Translations under genes and position numbers: made by a program
Notes under the pieces: generated by a model
Database searches by the model: none
Seen by the model: only the letters and a program-made list of their open reading frames with translations
Told to the model about the DNA's origin: nothing
Shown: piece after piece, positions 32,993 to 42,302 of the stretch
Position numbering within the stretch: the stretch's first letter is position 1
Layout: each line of letters starts with the position of its first letter
Assembly (NCBI GenBank): GCA_021792255.1
Contig: JAJYUZ010000005.1
Span: forward strand, 21,115-85,114
Source: Thermoplasmata archaeon
GTDB taxonomy: Archaea; Thermoplasmatota; Thermoplasmata; Thermoplasmatales; GCA-001856825
Direction of reading: 5' to 3'
DNA length: 64,000 nt

Positions 32993-33874
32993 CCTTCTTC
33001 TAACTTGGAAAGTCTATGTTCTACATTTTTCTCATCCTTTTAACCAGACGCATTTAACCAATACTGGTGATAACCTGCGCGATGGCGAGACTGCAATAAG
33101 TCTGAACATGACTTTCGATCTTTGATGTTCTGAAGTCTAGGACTATTCGTGCCTTTAATTGTGTATTGCTGCAATGGGTTGTTGTGGGGAATCTCAACTC
33201 CCCGTCGACAGAGGATGACAGTAATGATGCCGGTATGCTATTCTAGTGGGTCTTCCTTTGTCTCGAATCTGTGTTGAGCAACTATGACATTATAGAGAAG
33301 TATCTCTCTGCAATTTCAATTGTCTTTTCATAGTTACTGTTTACAAGATAAAGGAATACCTTTCGCTTTCCCCTGTTCTTCTTTAGGAATGAGTGGAATA
33401 TTAAAATAAAAGGGAGGTGAAATGGCAGAAACCACTCCTTAATTTATTTCGCCGTTTGTCTCAAACTGCTATAAACACTACATAAGATATATAGACTGCG
33501 AGGAAAGGTGGTAAAGTTGCGGTAAACTATCTTAATTTTTAGCGCTGCCGGATAATAAAATTTTTAACCAGCTTATATACTCAAGTTGCTCAGAATAATA
33601 AATAAGAGCATACGTAGAAGGTCTGACCGATAAGAGATTTTACAAGTCAGTCATAAAAACAAGGAAAAGAGGTTAGGTGACGGGACTTGTTTCTTTATAA
33701 ATTCTTGTCTGAAATTAGGAGAAATATTACCCTTTCATGTATAAAATCTGCGGAATCATTTATTAGGAATAATTGTAATAAAAAGAAGGGAACATAACGG
33801 GTTTAACTTCTAATGTAACCGACATAAATTGCAGTCGATCTTAACTGACACACACATTGGCAGCCGTGCCTTAG
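32993..33874. other. long gene-free stretch with a possible decayed transposase
   Basis: 882 bases without an intact gene. On the minus strand between about 33390 and 33160, pieces such as GKRKVFLYLVNSNYEKTIEI and AERYF, then HRFETKEDP in another frame, resemble the C-terminal part of an IS4-type transposase interrupted by stops and frameshifts. A phased GGTAAA pair lies at 33510-33526. Confidence 0.3.
33510..33526 (+). repeat. two phased GGTAAA repeats
   Basis: GGTAAA occurs at 33510 and 33521, exactly 11 bases apart, the reverse complement of the TTTACC motif at 22273 and 27137. Confidence 0.45.
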
Positions 33875-34747
33875 TTGCAAGAGAAGATAATTATATCAGG
33901 TAAGCGATACCTTTTACTAGGAACTCGTATGACCGTAGGGGCATATACTTTTGCAACAAGAGACTGGAAGGACCTTGAGTACCCATTGGACCTTTATATC
34001 AAGTGGAACCATCTGCATTTTGATGAAGTAGCAATTTATACTTACGGAAATATAGACATACAATCAGACATACCGTCAAACGTTAAAATAATCCAAGGCA
34101 TTGACCCTCAAAGCAAAGGACTCGATTTCTACCGTTTCGGCTTACACAATGCGATGCGAGAACTTTCCACGGACTGGAAGGTTTACCTTGCACTAGATGA
34201 GTTCATAGAGAGAAGAATAGATACAAGCAATCTTAACCGTCATCTGGCTTATCCCCTGCGTAGAATAGACCTTTATGGTAATGTTCAGACAGCTATAGAA
34301 GGGGCATTTGTTAGATATCAATACTGTATTCATAACGGCAATAGGCGGTTGTTGGGGGACGGTGGTTCTATGATGCCACCGTATTCCGGAAGAATCCATA
34401 TGGATGGGGTTGCTGCCTTTGTAAAACAGCTTATTACTAGGAGGCCAACATACAGGGATGAACCTATATTTACGACAAATTCCTTCCCAGGAACATTATA
34501 CCATACCAATTCTCTCAGATCGCCAGAAAGAATGAGCAAGAAATGGCTACTTCAATTCACACGGGAAATCGATGGCGGAATTAGGAGAGACGATTTCAAT
34601 AATGGACTTAAAAAAGTGCTGCTTAAGCCATTTAGATACGAGGACTATAAACTATACTGGCCTAGGGCGAAGTTGATTCGCGTGGAACCACCAAGCATTA
34701 TTCTTGAAAATAGGGAGCGGTTCGTAAACGTCAACTTGTCCGCCTGA
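33875..34747 (+). CDS. putative glycosyltransferase (GT2/GT92-like)
   Basis: A 290-residue soluble protein. The order RMTVGAYTFATRDWKDLEYP, then HFDEVAIYTYGNI and DWKVYLALDEFIER, recalls GT92 or GT2-like enzymes, where an acidic metal site (D-x-D-E-F) follows a VxxYxN strand; here it reads ALDEF, lacking the first Asp. The TTG at 33875 is the longest start, and an ATG at 33929 begins close to the conserved region. No closer assignment is possible. It lies between two glycosyltransferase genes of the island. Confidence 0.55.
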   Translation: MQEKIIISGKRYLLLGTRMTVGAYTFATRDWKDLEYPLDLYIKWNHLHFDEVAIYTYGNIDIQSDIPSNVKIIQGIDPQSKGLDFYRFGLHNAMRELSTDWKVYLALDEFIERRIDTSNLNRHLAYPLRRIDLYGNVQTAIEGAFVRYQYCIHNGNRRLLGDGGSMMPPYSGRIHMDGVAAFVKQLITRRPTYRDEPIFTTNSFPGTLYHTNSLRSPERMSKKWLLQFTREIDGGIRRDDFNNGLKKVLLKPFRYEDYKLYWPRAKLIRVEPPSIILENRERFVNVNLSA

Positions 34748-34818
34748 AGTACTCTAAAAAGATGAATAGAAATGGCAAATGAGATATATTTGTTGAAGTT
34801 TCACCTAATAGACGCTTT

Positions 34819-35799
34819 ATGTACGGTCTTTGTTGCCCCTTAGAACAGAATGGAAAAGGTTTGTTCTTGAGCCCTACTGATTATCGTAACAATTACTTCA
34901 TAAGTAACAATATAGAAAGGATTTTAGAGTTTTACGAAGGGTTTGGAAACAGGGAAGAACTAATTGAATGGATGAGGGAAAGACCCAAGGGTCTACCTTA
35001 CGTATACGAGGAGGAAGGAGATAGAGAAATTATTGCAGTAATACCTACTGCCGATTTCAATGGGAAACTTGCTCTGACTTGCAGGGAAGAAGTCTTCAAA
35101 GGTGTTCATATTATATTCGTTGAAAGTGGAGTTGGTAATAATTACTTCAATTATGCGCATAACTGTAACGTTGGGATCATGAAAACTATAGAATACAATC
35201 CAAAATGGGTCGTGGTTTCAAATGATGATATGGTGAAAAAAGAAGAAATTTCAGTCCTCAGAGAGGCTCTGAGGAGCATTGATCCATCGAAGGTCGGAAT
35301 TGTTTACTTCTATCCGAACACAGATTATCATTCAAAGGAAATAAGTGTATCTACGGTCAGGAAGATCAGGTCGGCCGTGAATCCCCTTTTGCCCTACTCA
35401 AGAAGGAAAGCGTTTAATATCCTGAAGAAATTTAAAGTTAAATTCTTCTTGTCTGGGGATTCATTCAAGGACTTTATCTTTTTTATAAGAAAATTCAAAT
35501 TTAAGAACACAATCTCCATTAAGGTCTATTCAGCAGAAATGATTAAAAAATTTATTTCGCGGCTCGGCTACTTTTACGATGAAATGTATGTAAATTGCGG
35601 TGAAGAGGGTGATCTTGCATTAAGAATACAAAGGTCTGGATGGGGAGGGGAAGTAGCAAATTTTAAGATATGGCCGCTCATAGGATCATCATTTGGCAAT
35701 TCAGACAGCAGATACTTGAGAGATCAGGTTGGAAACATCTATTTTTCGAAGAAGTTGGAGGACGAGGGGTATGCCCTACAGGTACTCGTCACACCATAA
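34819..35799 (+). CDS. GT2-like glycosyltransferase (paralogue of 26091)
   Basis: A 326-residue paralogue of the protein at 26091, with the same motifs: AHNCNVGIMKTIEYNPKW, VSNDDM and GEEGDLALRIQRSGW. The last 30 residues before the C-terminus (GNSDSRYLRDQ...NIYFSKK) are almost unchanged, while the first 20 and the last 10 differ. The two copies flank a 7-kb segment containing the IS630 element and the UDP-xylose operon. The gene overlaps the next by 29 bases. Confidence 0.8.
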   Translation: MYGLCCPLEQNGKGLFLSPTDYRNNYFISNNIERILEFYEGFGNREELIEWMRERPKGLPYVYEEEGDREIIAVIPTADFNGKLALTCREEVFKGVHIIFVESGVGNNYFNYAHNCNVGIMKTIEYNPKWVVVSNDDMVKKEEISVLREALRSIDPSKVGIVYFYPNTDYHSKEISVSTVRKIRSAVNPLLPYSRRKAFNILKKFKVKFFLSGDSFKDFIFFIRKFKFKNTISIKVYSAEMIKKFISRLGYFYDEMYVNCGEEGDLALRIQRSGWGGEVANFKIWPLIGSSFGNSDSRYLRDQVGNIYFSKKLEDEGYALQVLVTP

Positions 35800-37876
35800 A
35801 GTACCCGGATTCATTGGGCAAATCATCAACAGAAGGACCATACCGATAATTTTGCTGGTTGCGGGTATTGTGCTTTACAACTATTTCTGGGATATTATGG
35901 CTGGAGCACGTATACTTGCTTTTAACAACTCTATATCTCCAGCAACAGTGTGGGATATGGGCGCATTCTACGGAAGAATCTGGGTATCCATTCACAGCGA
36001 GACCGTGTTGAATTTTGCGTTTGATGTGATACCATCACCGATCACCCTGCTGATGTCGCCATTGTCCCTGATTAAGGACCCGTTCTTTTTTGTGTATCTT
36101 CAGACAGCGTGGATATCAATAACATCAATTCCCATTTTCTTGATTTCCATCAAGAAGCTAAATTCTTCAATTTTGTCCTTGACGCTTTCTGTTTCATTTC
36201 TCTTATTCTTCGGTATTGCGGGGCTCAACTGGTATGATATCCATTTTCAGACCCTATTCCTTCCTTTTTTTACTGGGGGAGTCTGCCTATTCTACTATGG
36301 AAAGTACAAAACATCAGCCTTATTCATGGTTCTGGCCGGCTCAGTTCATGCTTTATTTATGGTCTTCCCTGTTATCTTCTATCTCACCTATCTAATTGAA
36401 CTATTCCTTAAACGAAGGTCATTTATCAGGGTGCGTTTTTCAATTATTGCACCGCTTGTAATCTCCCTTATTTTTTTAATTTCAACTGTATATCTAGATT
36501 ACCATCTAGGGGGGGGCATAGGATTACTTTCAGGTGTCCATTACGCCCAGAACAGCGGTGGCATTTTCCAGCGTCTAGAGAACGAATATATAGATGATAA
36601 GGTATTCACGTTTCTCCTGTACTTGTCTCCGTTTATGATGCTTCCTCTATTGTCAAAGCGCTGGTTGTTTCCGATGCTTTTTTATTTTTATGAACTATTA
36701 TTTGCAAACTCAGGAGTCTTTTTCTTCCCACTTGGGTTGAGAGTCACGGAATCGTCGATGCTTATCCCGTTCCTCTTCCTTGGGACTATTGATGTACTTG
36801 AGCAGATGTCCGGCAGATTGCCAAATGAAAAAGCAAAGAATAACGAGAATGTCAGTGCCGCCAACGAGGCAAGGGCGAATTTTAATCAAACAAAGGCAGA
36901 TGCCAGTCACTCCAAGAAAATTGTTGTCACAATCTTGATCCTCACAGTGTTATTGACTGCAGTCTATCAACCGTACGGCGCTCTTAACAAGTACTCTGAA
37001 GCAGATTTAGGGCTGAGTTCTGTTCTGAATAACAATGCCACACTTTTTGATGTATTCAATGCAATTGTAAGCTTAATACCTCAAAATGACCCATTCGTAC
37101 TGTACCAGAACAACATGCCGGAGGTGGTATTTAGAGACCCATCAACTCTTACGACAGAGTTGTTCGGATATTCTAATAATTTCACATATCCATTCGGTAC
37201 GGCTTATACTAAGCCAATCTGGTCCCAGCGGGTTGATTACGTTATTGCCGATCCCTACCACCCTTACTTTCTGGGTGGAGGAAGCGGAAATTTTTCTTTG
37301 ACAATGTATGACACATTGCAGCATTTCATTTCTCAGGGTGGGTACGGGGTAGAGGCAGAATATGACGGTTTGATTCTTCTGAAGAGGGGTTTCACAGGCA
37401 CTCCTCTGATCTATGGCCCAGAGGACAGGGTTTTTTCTGCAATAGAGCCGGGTACGCCAGATCCTAATGACAGTGCAATAATCAGCTCGTTCTACAGCAA
37501 CGGTGTGGTATATGCGAACGATGCGACCTCCGGTCAGACTGTATGGTATGGGCCTTATACTTTCCTGCAACCGGGTAACTATCTTCTAAGATTAGAGGTA
37601 AGCGCATCCAACATAAGCTATGAAAATTATTTCCAGCTAAGATTTTCATATTTCAACGATACAAACGGAGTGCAAGAAGTTGGTCCCTTGGACGTAAACC
37701 TTTTCAACATTACAGGAAATGATTTTTCTGCTTCCAACAAATTTATTAACATCACTCTAAGGATCACTGCTATGAATTTTATGGAGTTTGTCGAATTTGC
37801 CGGGCAGGATTTTCACTGGAACGGAAACTTTGAGATCAAACAAATAACATTGGTACAGGTGGGTCCGTTATCTTAA
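35771..37876 (+). CDS. DUF2079 membrane protein (GT-C-like), second copy
   Basis: About 701 residues from ATG 35771 (a TTG reading from 35729 is embedded in the preceding gene). The first membrane segment is IPIILLVAGIVLYNYF, followed by TVWDMGAFYGRIW, the D-[LM]-G motif region of the family. About ten helices reach to about residue 350. A charged cytoplasmic loop (residues about 355-395) and another helix precede a soluble extracytoplasmic domain of about 270 residues. It shares the architecture of the copy at 14873 but is only distantly similar. A role in surface glycan assembly is inferred. Confidence 0.75.
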   Translation: MPYRYSSHHKVPGFIGQIINRRTIPIILLVAGIVLYNYFWDIMAGARILAFNNSISPATVWDMGAFYGRIWVSIHSETVLNFAFDVIPSPITLLMSPLSLIKDPFFFVYLQTAWISITSIPIFLISIKKLNSSILSLTLSVSFLLFFGIAGLNWYDIHFQTLFLPFFTGGVCLFYYGKYKTSALFMVLAGSVHALFMVFPVIFYLTYLIELFLKRRSFIRVRFSIIAPLVISLIFLISTVYLDYHLGGGIGLLSGVHYAQNSGGIFQRLENEYIDDKVFTFLLYLSPFMMLPLLSKRWLFPMLFYFYELLFANSGVFFFPLGLRVTESSMLIPFLFLGTIDVLEQMSGRLPNEKAKNNENVSAANEARANFNQTKADASHSKKIVVTILILTVLLTAVYQPYGALNKYSEADLGLSSVLNNNATLFDVFNAIVSLIPQNDPFVLYQNNMPEVVFRDPSTLTTELFGYSNNFTYPFGTAYTKPIWSQRVDYVIADPYHPYFLGGGSGNFSLTMYDTLQHFISQGGYGVEAEYDGLILLKRGFTGTPLIYGPEDRVFSAIEPGTPDPNDSAIISSFYSNGVVYANDATSGQTVWYGPYTFLQPGNYLLRLEVSASNISYENYFQLRFSYFNDTNGVQEVGPLDVNLFNITGNDFSASNKFINITLRITAMNFMEFVEFAGQDFHWNGNFEIKQITLVQVGPLS

Positions 37877-37912
37877 ATTGTCAGTATTATTTCAAGGCAA
37901 TATAAGGAGGGA

Positions 37913-38581
37913 TTAGCGAATTAGCTCGGTAGAAACATCGGATATTTCCCTGATGACCTTTGCAGGGTTCCCATATGCCAGGCTATTTTTTTCTATGTCT
38001 CTAGTGACTACAGATCCAGCCCCTATGAGAACATTATCCCCTATATTCACGTCTTCTATGATAGTTGTGCCAGAACCTATCCAGCAGCCCTTTCCTACTT
38101 TTACCCCCCCTGCCATGTTTACGCCGGTCGAAATTGTGGAATAATCTCCAATATTCATATCATGTCCAACGGTGGCGTTCATGTCTATTAGAACAAATTT
38201 TCCGACTTCAACATTTGTCATAATGCCTACCCCAGCCTGTATAACGCTTCCATAACCGATCGATACGTAATCTTCCACGTTTGCAGAAGGGTGAACAAGA
38301 GACTGAAATTTAAATCCCAAAGATATAGATCTCTCTATTGCGTTTCTTCTGTTCGGTCTACCGAGGCCATTCAGAAGAACAACATTTCGCCTATCTACAC
38401 TAAGAATATCAGATTCAGTGATGCACGGCAACCCATTTATTATTTTTCCTTTTTCTTTGTCCAGACCTATGAACCCTCTCACACCTAAGTCAGGAATCGC
38501 CTTCTTTGCTATTGACAAAATCTGTCTCGCTTGTCCGCCCGCACCGACAATGTAATATTCCACCACTTGTATATGATTCAC
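37913..38581 (-). CDS. sugar O/N-acyltransferase, NeuD/PglD family (candidate GDP-perosamine N-acetyltransferase)
   Basis: A 222-residue protein with an N-terminal Rossmann-like domain (YYIVGAGGQARQILSIAKKA) and a C-terminal left-handed beta-helix of hexapeptide repeats (SVIQAGVGIMTNVEVGKFVL, GDNVLIGAGSVVTRDI). The family acetylates amino or hydroxyl groups of nucleotide sugars with acetyl-CoA. The neighbouring Gmd and aminotransferase genes make GDP-perosamine, so PerB-like N-acetylation is the best guess. It is transcribed divergently from gmd, and the 109-base gap must hold both promoters. Confidence 0.82.
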   Translation of the reverse strand: MNHIQVVEYYIVGAGGQARQILSIAKKAIPDLGVRGFIGLDKEKGKIINGLPCITESDILSVDRRNVVLLNGLGRPNRRNAIERSISLGFKFQSLVHPSANVEDYVSIGYGSVIQAGVGIMTNVEVGKFVLIDMNATVGHDMNIGDYSTISTGVNMAGGVKVGKGCWIGSGTTIIEDVNIGDNVLIGAGSVVTRDIEKNSLAYGNPAKVIREISDVSTELIR

Positions 38582-38690
38582 GGCATTAATTTATAGTTTT
38601 CATCAACTCTCGCATAACACAGATTGTGATTCATTTCATCACGCTATCATTTCAGAAAAGGTTGAAATAGCCGAAATATCTCTTAATTGA

Positions 38691-39746
38691 ATGGAAAAGA
38701 GAGTATTGGTTACAGGAATCACAGGGCAGGATGGTGCTTTGCTGGCAAAGATGCTATTGCAACGCGGTTTCGATGTATTTGGGACGTACAGGCGGATCAG
38801 TTCCCCAAACTTTTGGAGACTTTCATATTTAGGGATAGTGGATAAAATACATCTGGTGCCGTGTGATATTCTCGACCCTACGTCGGTATTCAGGGTAATA
38901 AAATCCATACAGCCGGAATATATATTCAACTTGGCCGCCCAGAGCCAGGTCTTGGCCAGTTTCGATTCTCCCATTATAACTAGCCAGATTACGGGGATAT
39001 CCGTTGTGAACTTTTTAGAGGGAATTTTGAGGCTGGATAAGTCAATTAAATTCTATAACGCAGCGACAAGTGAGTTGTTTGGAAACAACGGAGTATCGGG
39101 AAGCTTCGATGAGGAATCACCCATGAAGCCTTCAAGTCCTTACGCAGTTTCCAAGCTGTACGCATACTGGATGGTTAAGGTTTACAGGGAATCGTACGGT
39201 CTCTTCGCAGTTAATGGAATACTGTTCAATCACGAGTCAGAAATAAGGGGATTGGAATTTGTTACAAGAAAGATATCAAATGAGGTAGCAAAGATCAAAC
39301 TGGGACTTTCAACTAAGATAAGACTCGGCAATATAGAAAGTTACAGAGACTGGGGGTACGCACCCGATTATGTGGATGCAATGTACATGATGATGGAATC
39401 AGAAGAGGCGGATGATTTTGTTGTCGCTACAAATGAAACACATCAGGTAAAGGAATTCTTGAAAATAGCATTTGAGTACGTAGATTTAGACTACAAAGAT
39501 CATCTGGAGATTTCTCCTAAGTTCATGAGGCCGACGGATGTTAACTATTTAAGAGGAAGTCACGATAAGATTACCCGGAAGCTTGGTTGGAAGCCTAACA
39601 CCACATTTTCAGAGCTAGTAAGAATTATGGTTAAAGCGGACACAGAAAGGTGGAGGAATCTCAAGGCGGGGCACATTGTTCCAACAGATGCCCTTTTTTA
39701 TGACGAAAGCAAGTTTGATATTTATAGCCCAGAGGGTAAAATATGA
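38691..39746 (+). CDS. gmd: GDP-mannose 4,6-dehydratase
   Basis: A 351-residue extended short-chain dehydrogenase that converts GDP-mannose to GDP-4-keto-6-deoxymannose. GITGQDGALLAKMLL near the N-terminus, NLAAQSQV, ATSELFG, the catalytic YAVSK, and FNHESEIRGLEFVTRKI are diagnostic of Gmd. Length is normal. It overlaps the next gene by ATGA. Confidence 0.94.
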   Translation: MEKRVLVTGITGQDGALLAKMLLQRGFDVFGTYRRISSPNFWRLSYLGIVDKIHLVPCDILDPTSVFRVIKSIQPEYIFNLAAQSQVLASFDSPIITSQITGISVVNFLEGILRLDKSIKFYNAATSELFGNNGVSGSFDEESPMKPSSPYAVSKLYAYWMVKVYRESYGLFAVNGILFNHESEIRGLEFVTRKISNEVAKIKLGLSTKIRLGNIESYRDWGYAPDYVDAMYMMMESEEADDFVVATNETHQVKEFLKIAFEYVDLDYKDHLEISPKFMRPTDVNYLRGSHDKITRKLGWKPNTTFSELVRIMVKADTERWRNLKAGHIVPTDALFYDESKFDIYSPEGKI

Positions 39747-40831
39747 TTCCAATATACAAGCCTTTGATCGAGGATGAGGAAGTTAACGCAGTCTCAAAAG
39801 TGGTTAGATCAGGGTGGGTAAGTTCTAAAGGCAAAGAACTGAAAGTTTTTGAGGACCATTTTTCTAAATACATAGGAAGAAAAGCAGGTGTGTCTACTTC
39901 CAGCGGAACAACAGCATTGCATTTAGCGCTGGCAGCACTTGGCATAAGAAAAGGGGATGAAGTAGTAGCTCCCGACTTTACCTTTGTATCTCCTGTGAAT
40001 GCTGTCATTTATCAAAATGCTGAACCTGTCCTAGTGGATGCCGAATATGAGACCTTCGGTGCCGACCCAGATAAAATAAAAGAAGCGATTTCCAAAAGGA
40101 CTAAGGCGGTAGTAGTTGCTCACATGTATGGAAACGCTGCAAGAATTGATGAGATTAAGGAGATAACGGAGGATAAAGGAGTATATTTAATAGAGGATTG
40201 CGCAGAATCCATAGGAGCGAAGTACAACGGGAAAATGGTTGGATCGAGAGGCATCATTAGTTGTTTCTCTTTTTACGGCAACAAGATCATAACAACGGGA
40301 GAGGGGGGGATGTGCCTTACTGACGACTATGAGATCGGAGAGAAGTTGTCCACACTGCGAGATCATGGGATGAAACCGGAGAAAAGATACTGGCACGATG
40401 AAGTTGGATTTAACTATAGGATGACCAACATGCAGGCAGCGCTAGGGTTAGCCCAGCTAAAAAAAATAGACCAAATTATTGCAAGAAAGAGAAAAATTGC
40501 TGCGCAATACCAAGAACTCTTATCCAACAGACTTGAAGTCCAGTCAGATCCTCCAAATCAGGAATCCGTATTCTGGCTTTATTCTGTTCTTTCAAAGAGC
40601 GGAACGGTTCGAGAGAGAATTTTAAGGGAATTGGAAAAGAATGATATAGAGTCTAGAAGATTTTTCCATCCAGTTCATACGATGCCGCCTTACAGGAATT
40701 TTCGTTTTATCAGTCAGAAAAGAAAGGTGAGCAATGATATTTCGAGAAGGGGATTTAACCTTCCAAGCTATCCGGGAATTTCACAAGAAGAACTAACGCT
40801 AGTAAGTGAAACGGTAAACAGAATTGTATGA
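39743..40831 (+). CDS. per: DegT/DnrJ aminotransferase, probable GDP-perosamine synthase
   Basis: A 362-residue PLP enzyme of the DegT/DnrJ/EryC1/StrS family. STSSGTTALHLALAALGI binds the cofactor phosphate, EDCAESIGAKYNG carries the Asp, and the Schiff-base Lys lies in FYGNKIITTGEGGM. Position directly after gmd, with a four-base overlap, points to amination of GDP-4-keto-6-deoxymannose at C4 using glutamate. The specificity is inferred from context. Confidence 0.88.
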   Translation: MIPIYKPLIEDEEVNAVSKVVRSGWVSSKGKELKVFEDHFSKYIGRKAGVSTSSGTTALHLALAALGIRKGDEVVAPDFTFVSPVNAVIYQNAEPVLVDAEYETFGADPDKIKEAISKRTKAVVVAHMYGNAARIDEIKEITEDKGVYLIEDCAESIGAKYNGKMVGSRGIISCFSFYGNKIITTGEGGMCLTDDYEIGEKLSTLRDHGMKPEKRYWHDEVGFNYRMTNMQAALGLAQLKKIDQIIARKRKIAAQYQELLSNRLEVQSDPPNQESVFWLYSVLSKSGTVRERILRELEKNDIESRRFFHPVHTMPPYRNFRFISQKRKVSNDISRRGFNLPSYPGISQEELTLVSETVNRIV

Positions 40832-40852
40832 ATCTGTCTTTGAGAGTGCCCT

Positions 40853-42013
40853 ATGGGAAAGGTTGACCAAATAGACTTCTTGTTCGTGATCGCCCGTCCG
40901 CAGATAAATGACGGTGGATACGTTATAAAGCACGCCTTATATCTGGCAGAAGAGGTCAGAAAAAAAGGTTATTCGGTAGCATTCTTAATCCTCCCCCAGG
41001 CCGATATGGAAATTGCTTTGATTAGAAAAAAGAAGAGAACTATGCCGTTAAGGCTTTTTTTAGCGAATTTGCTTTACGATTCATTGTTTTTTTTTAAATT
41101 CAGCAACTACTTGTTTCAAATTTTTAATCTAAAATTTAACCGATATGCATATAATTTAGATATTCCCGATGAAATAAAAATATTTTATTCTAGTACACGC
41201 TGCATTTCATTATCTAAACGAGTTGTATGTAATGACTGGTTTTCAGCGCATTATCTCTCCAAACAAACTAAAGTTCAAAATGGATACTTCATAGTCTACC
41301 ATTCACACGAAAACGAGTATGTGGGACTCTCTGACATAGTAATCACCACCTACGACCGATGGCCCAATATCATAGTCACAAACGAAGTTATGAGAAGAAA
41401 ACTTAATTTGAGTAAGGAAGCCGTGATGACGGTTGCAATTGATAATGGCAAGATCTTAAAAGAGAATGATAAGGAAAAAAAGGCCAATACGGTATTAATT
41501 TCTATCAGAAAGGGTCCCATTAAGGGAGCCGAGTATGCTATAGAAGCCATTAACACACTCCTACGAGAGAGAGAGGATATAACTGTTTACACATTTGGTG
41601 ATTTGAATCTAGAACAGTTATCAAATCCTAAGTGGATCAACCTAGGTTACGTAACTAACGATGATCTGAAAAATCTATTTAGCATAAGCGAAATATTCGT
41701 ATCGCCATCTATAGAAGATGGAGTTCCAGGCACAGCAGCTGAAGCTATGGCTAACGGCTGCGCTGTAGTCTGTACAGATGTAAGTGGCGCCAGGGAACTG
41801 ATAGATGATGGACATAATGGACTCATCGTACCTATAAGGGACCCTGTCTCAATTGTTAAGAATGTCAACTTTCTGTTAACGCACAGAGATGTAATGAAAA
41901 AACTTCAAAATAATGCCAGAGACTCTTTAAAAAAATTTTCAAGGGAGAATATGGCTGAATCATTTCTATCGGTCGTACACTATTATGAGCAATCCGGAGT
42001 GCCAAAGAAATAG
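40853..42013 (+). CDS. glycosyltransferase, GT4 type
   Basis: A 386-residue GT-B enzyme. The N-terminal loop is ARPQINDGGYVIKHALYLAE. The C-terminal domain has SIRKGPIKGAEYAIEAI, then IFVSPSIEDGVPGTAAEAMA, matching the family E-x7-E motif with partly changed acidic residues, and GCAVVCTDVSGARELI. It follows the GDP-perosamine genes in the same direction with a 21-base gap, so GDP-perosamine could be its donor (inference). Confidence 0.82.
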   Translation: MGKVDQIDFLFVIARPQINDGGYVIKHALYLAEEVRKKGYSVAFLILPQADMEIALIRKKKRTMPLRLFLANLLYDSLFFFKFSNYLFQIFNLKFNRYAYNLDIPDEIKIFYSSTRCISLSKRVVCNDWFSAHYLSKQTKVQNGYFIVYHSHENEYVGLSDIVITTYDRWPNIIVTNEVMRRKLNLSKEAVMTVAIDNGKILKENDKEKKANTVLISIRKGPIKGAEYAIEAINTLLREREDITVYTFGDLNLEQLSNPKWINLGYVTNDDLKNLFSISEIFVSPSIEDGVPGTAAEAMANGCAVVCTDVSGARELIDDGHNGLIVPIRDPVSIVKNVNFLLTHRDVMKKLQNNARDSLKKFSRENMAESFLSVVHYYEQSGVPKK

Positions 42014-42302
42014 CGGAAGAGATACGGGCGGCTGAATAAAGGATTGCAACAGAAAGCAACGGGGAAGGCATTGGAAATTTCAGTTAAACTAGCCACCTTT
42101 CGATCGAAATGATAATAGTAAAAGTAGAGAAAGGGAGTGGATAACATAAAATGCAATTACTACAGTTCACCCTCCACTTTAATGACTCGTTTTACACTTC
42201 ATTCTGCCAAGCATTCTGATGTGTTAAGAATGCGATAGCAGGTCAATCAGAAGTTAAGACGAGAGAAAGCAAAGTTTATTAGATTTCGAGGCTTGTATAT
42301 TA

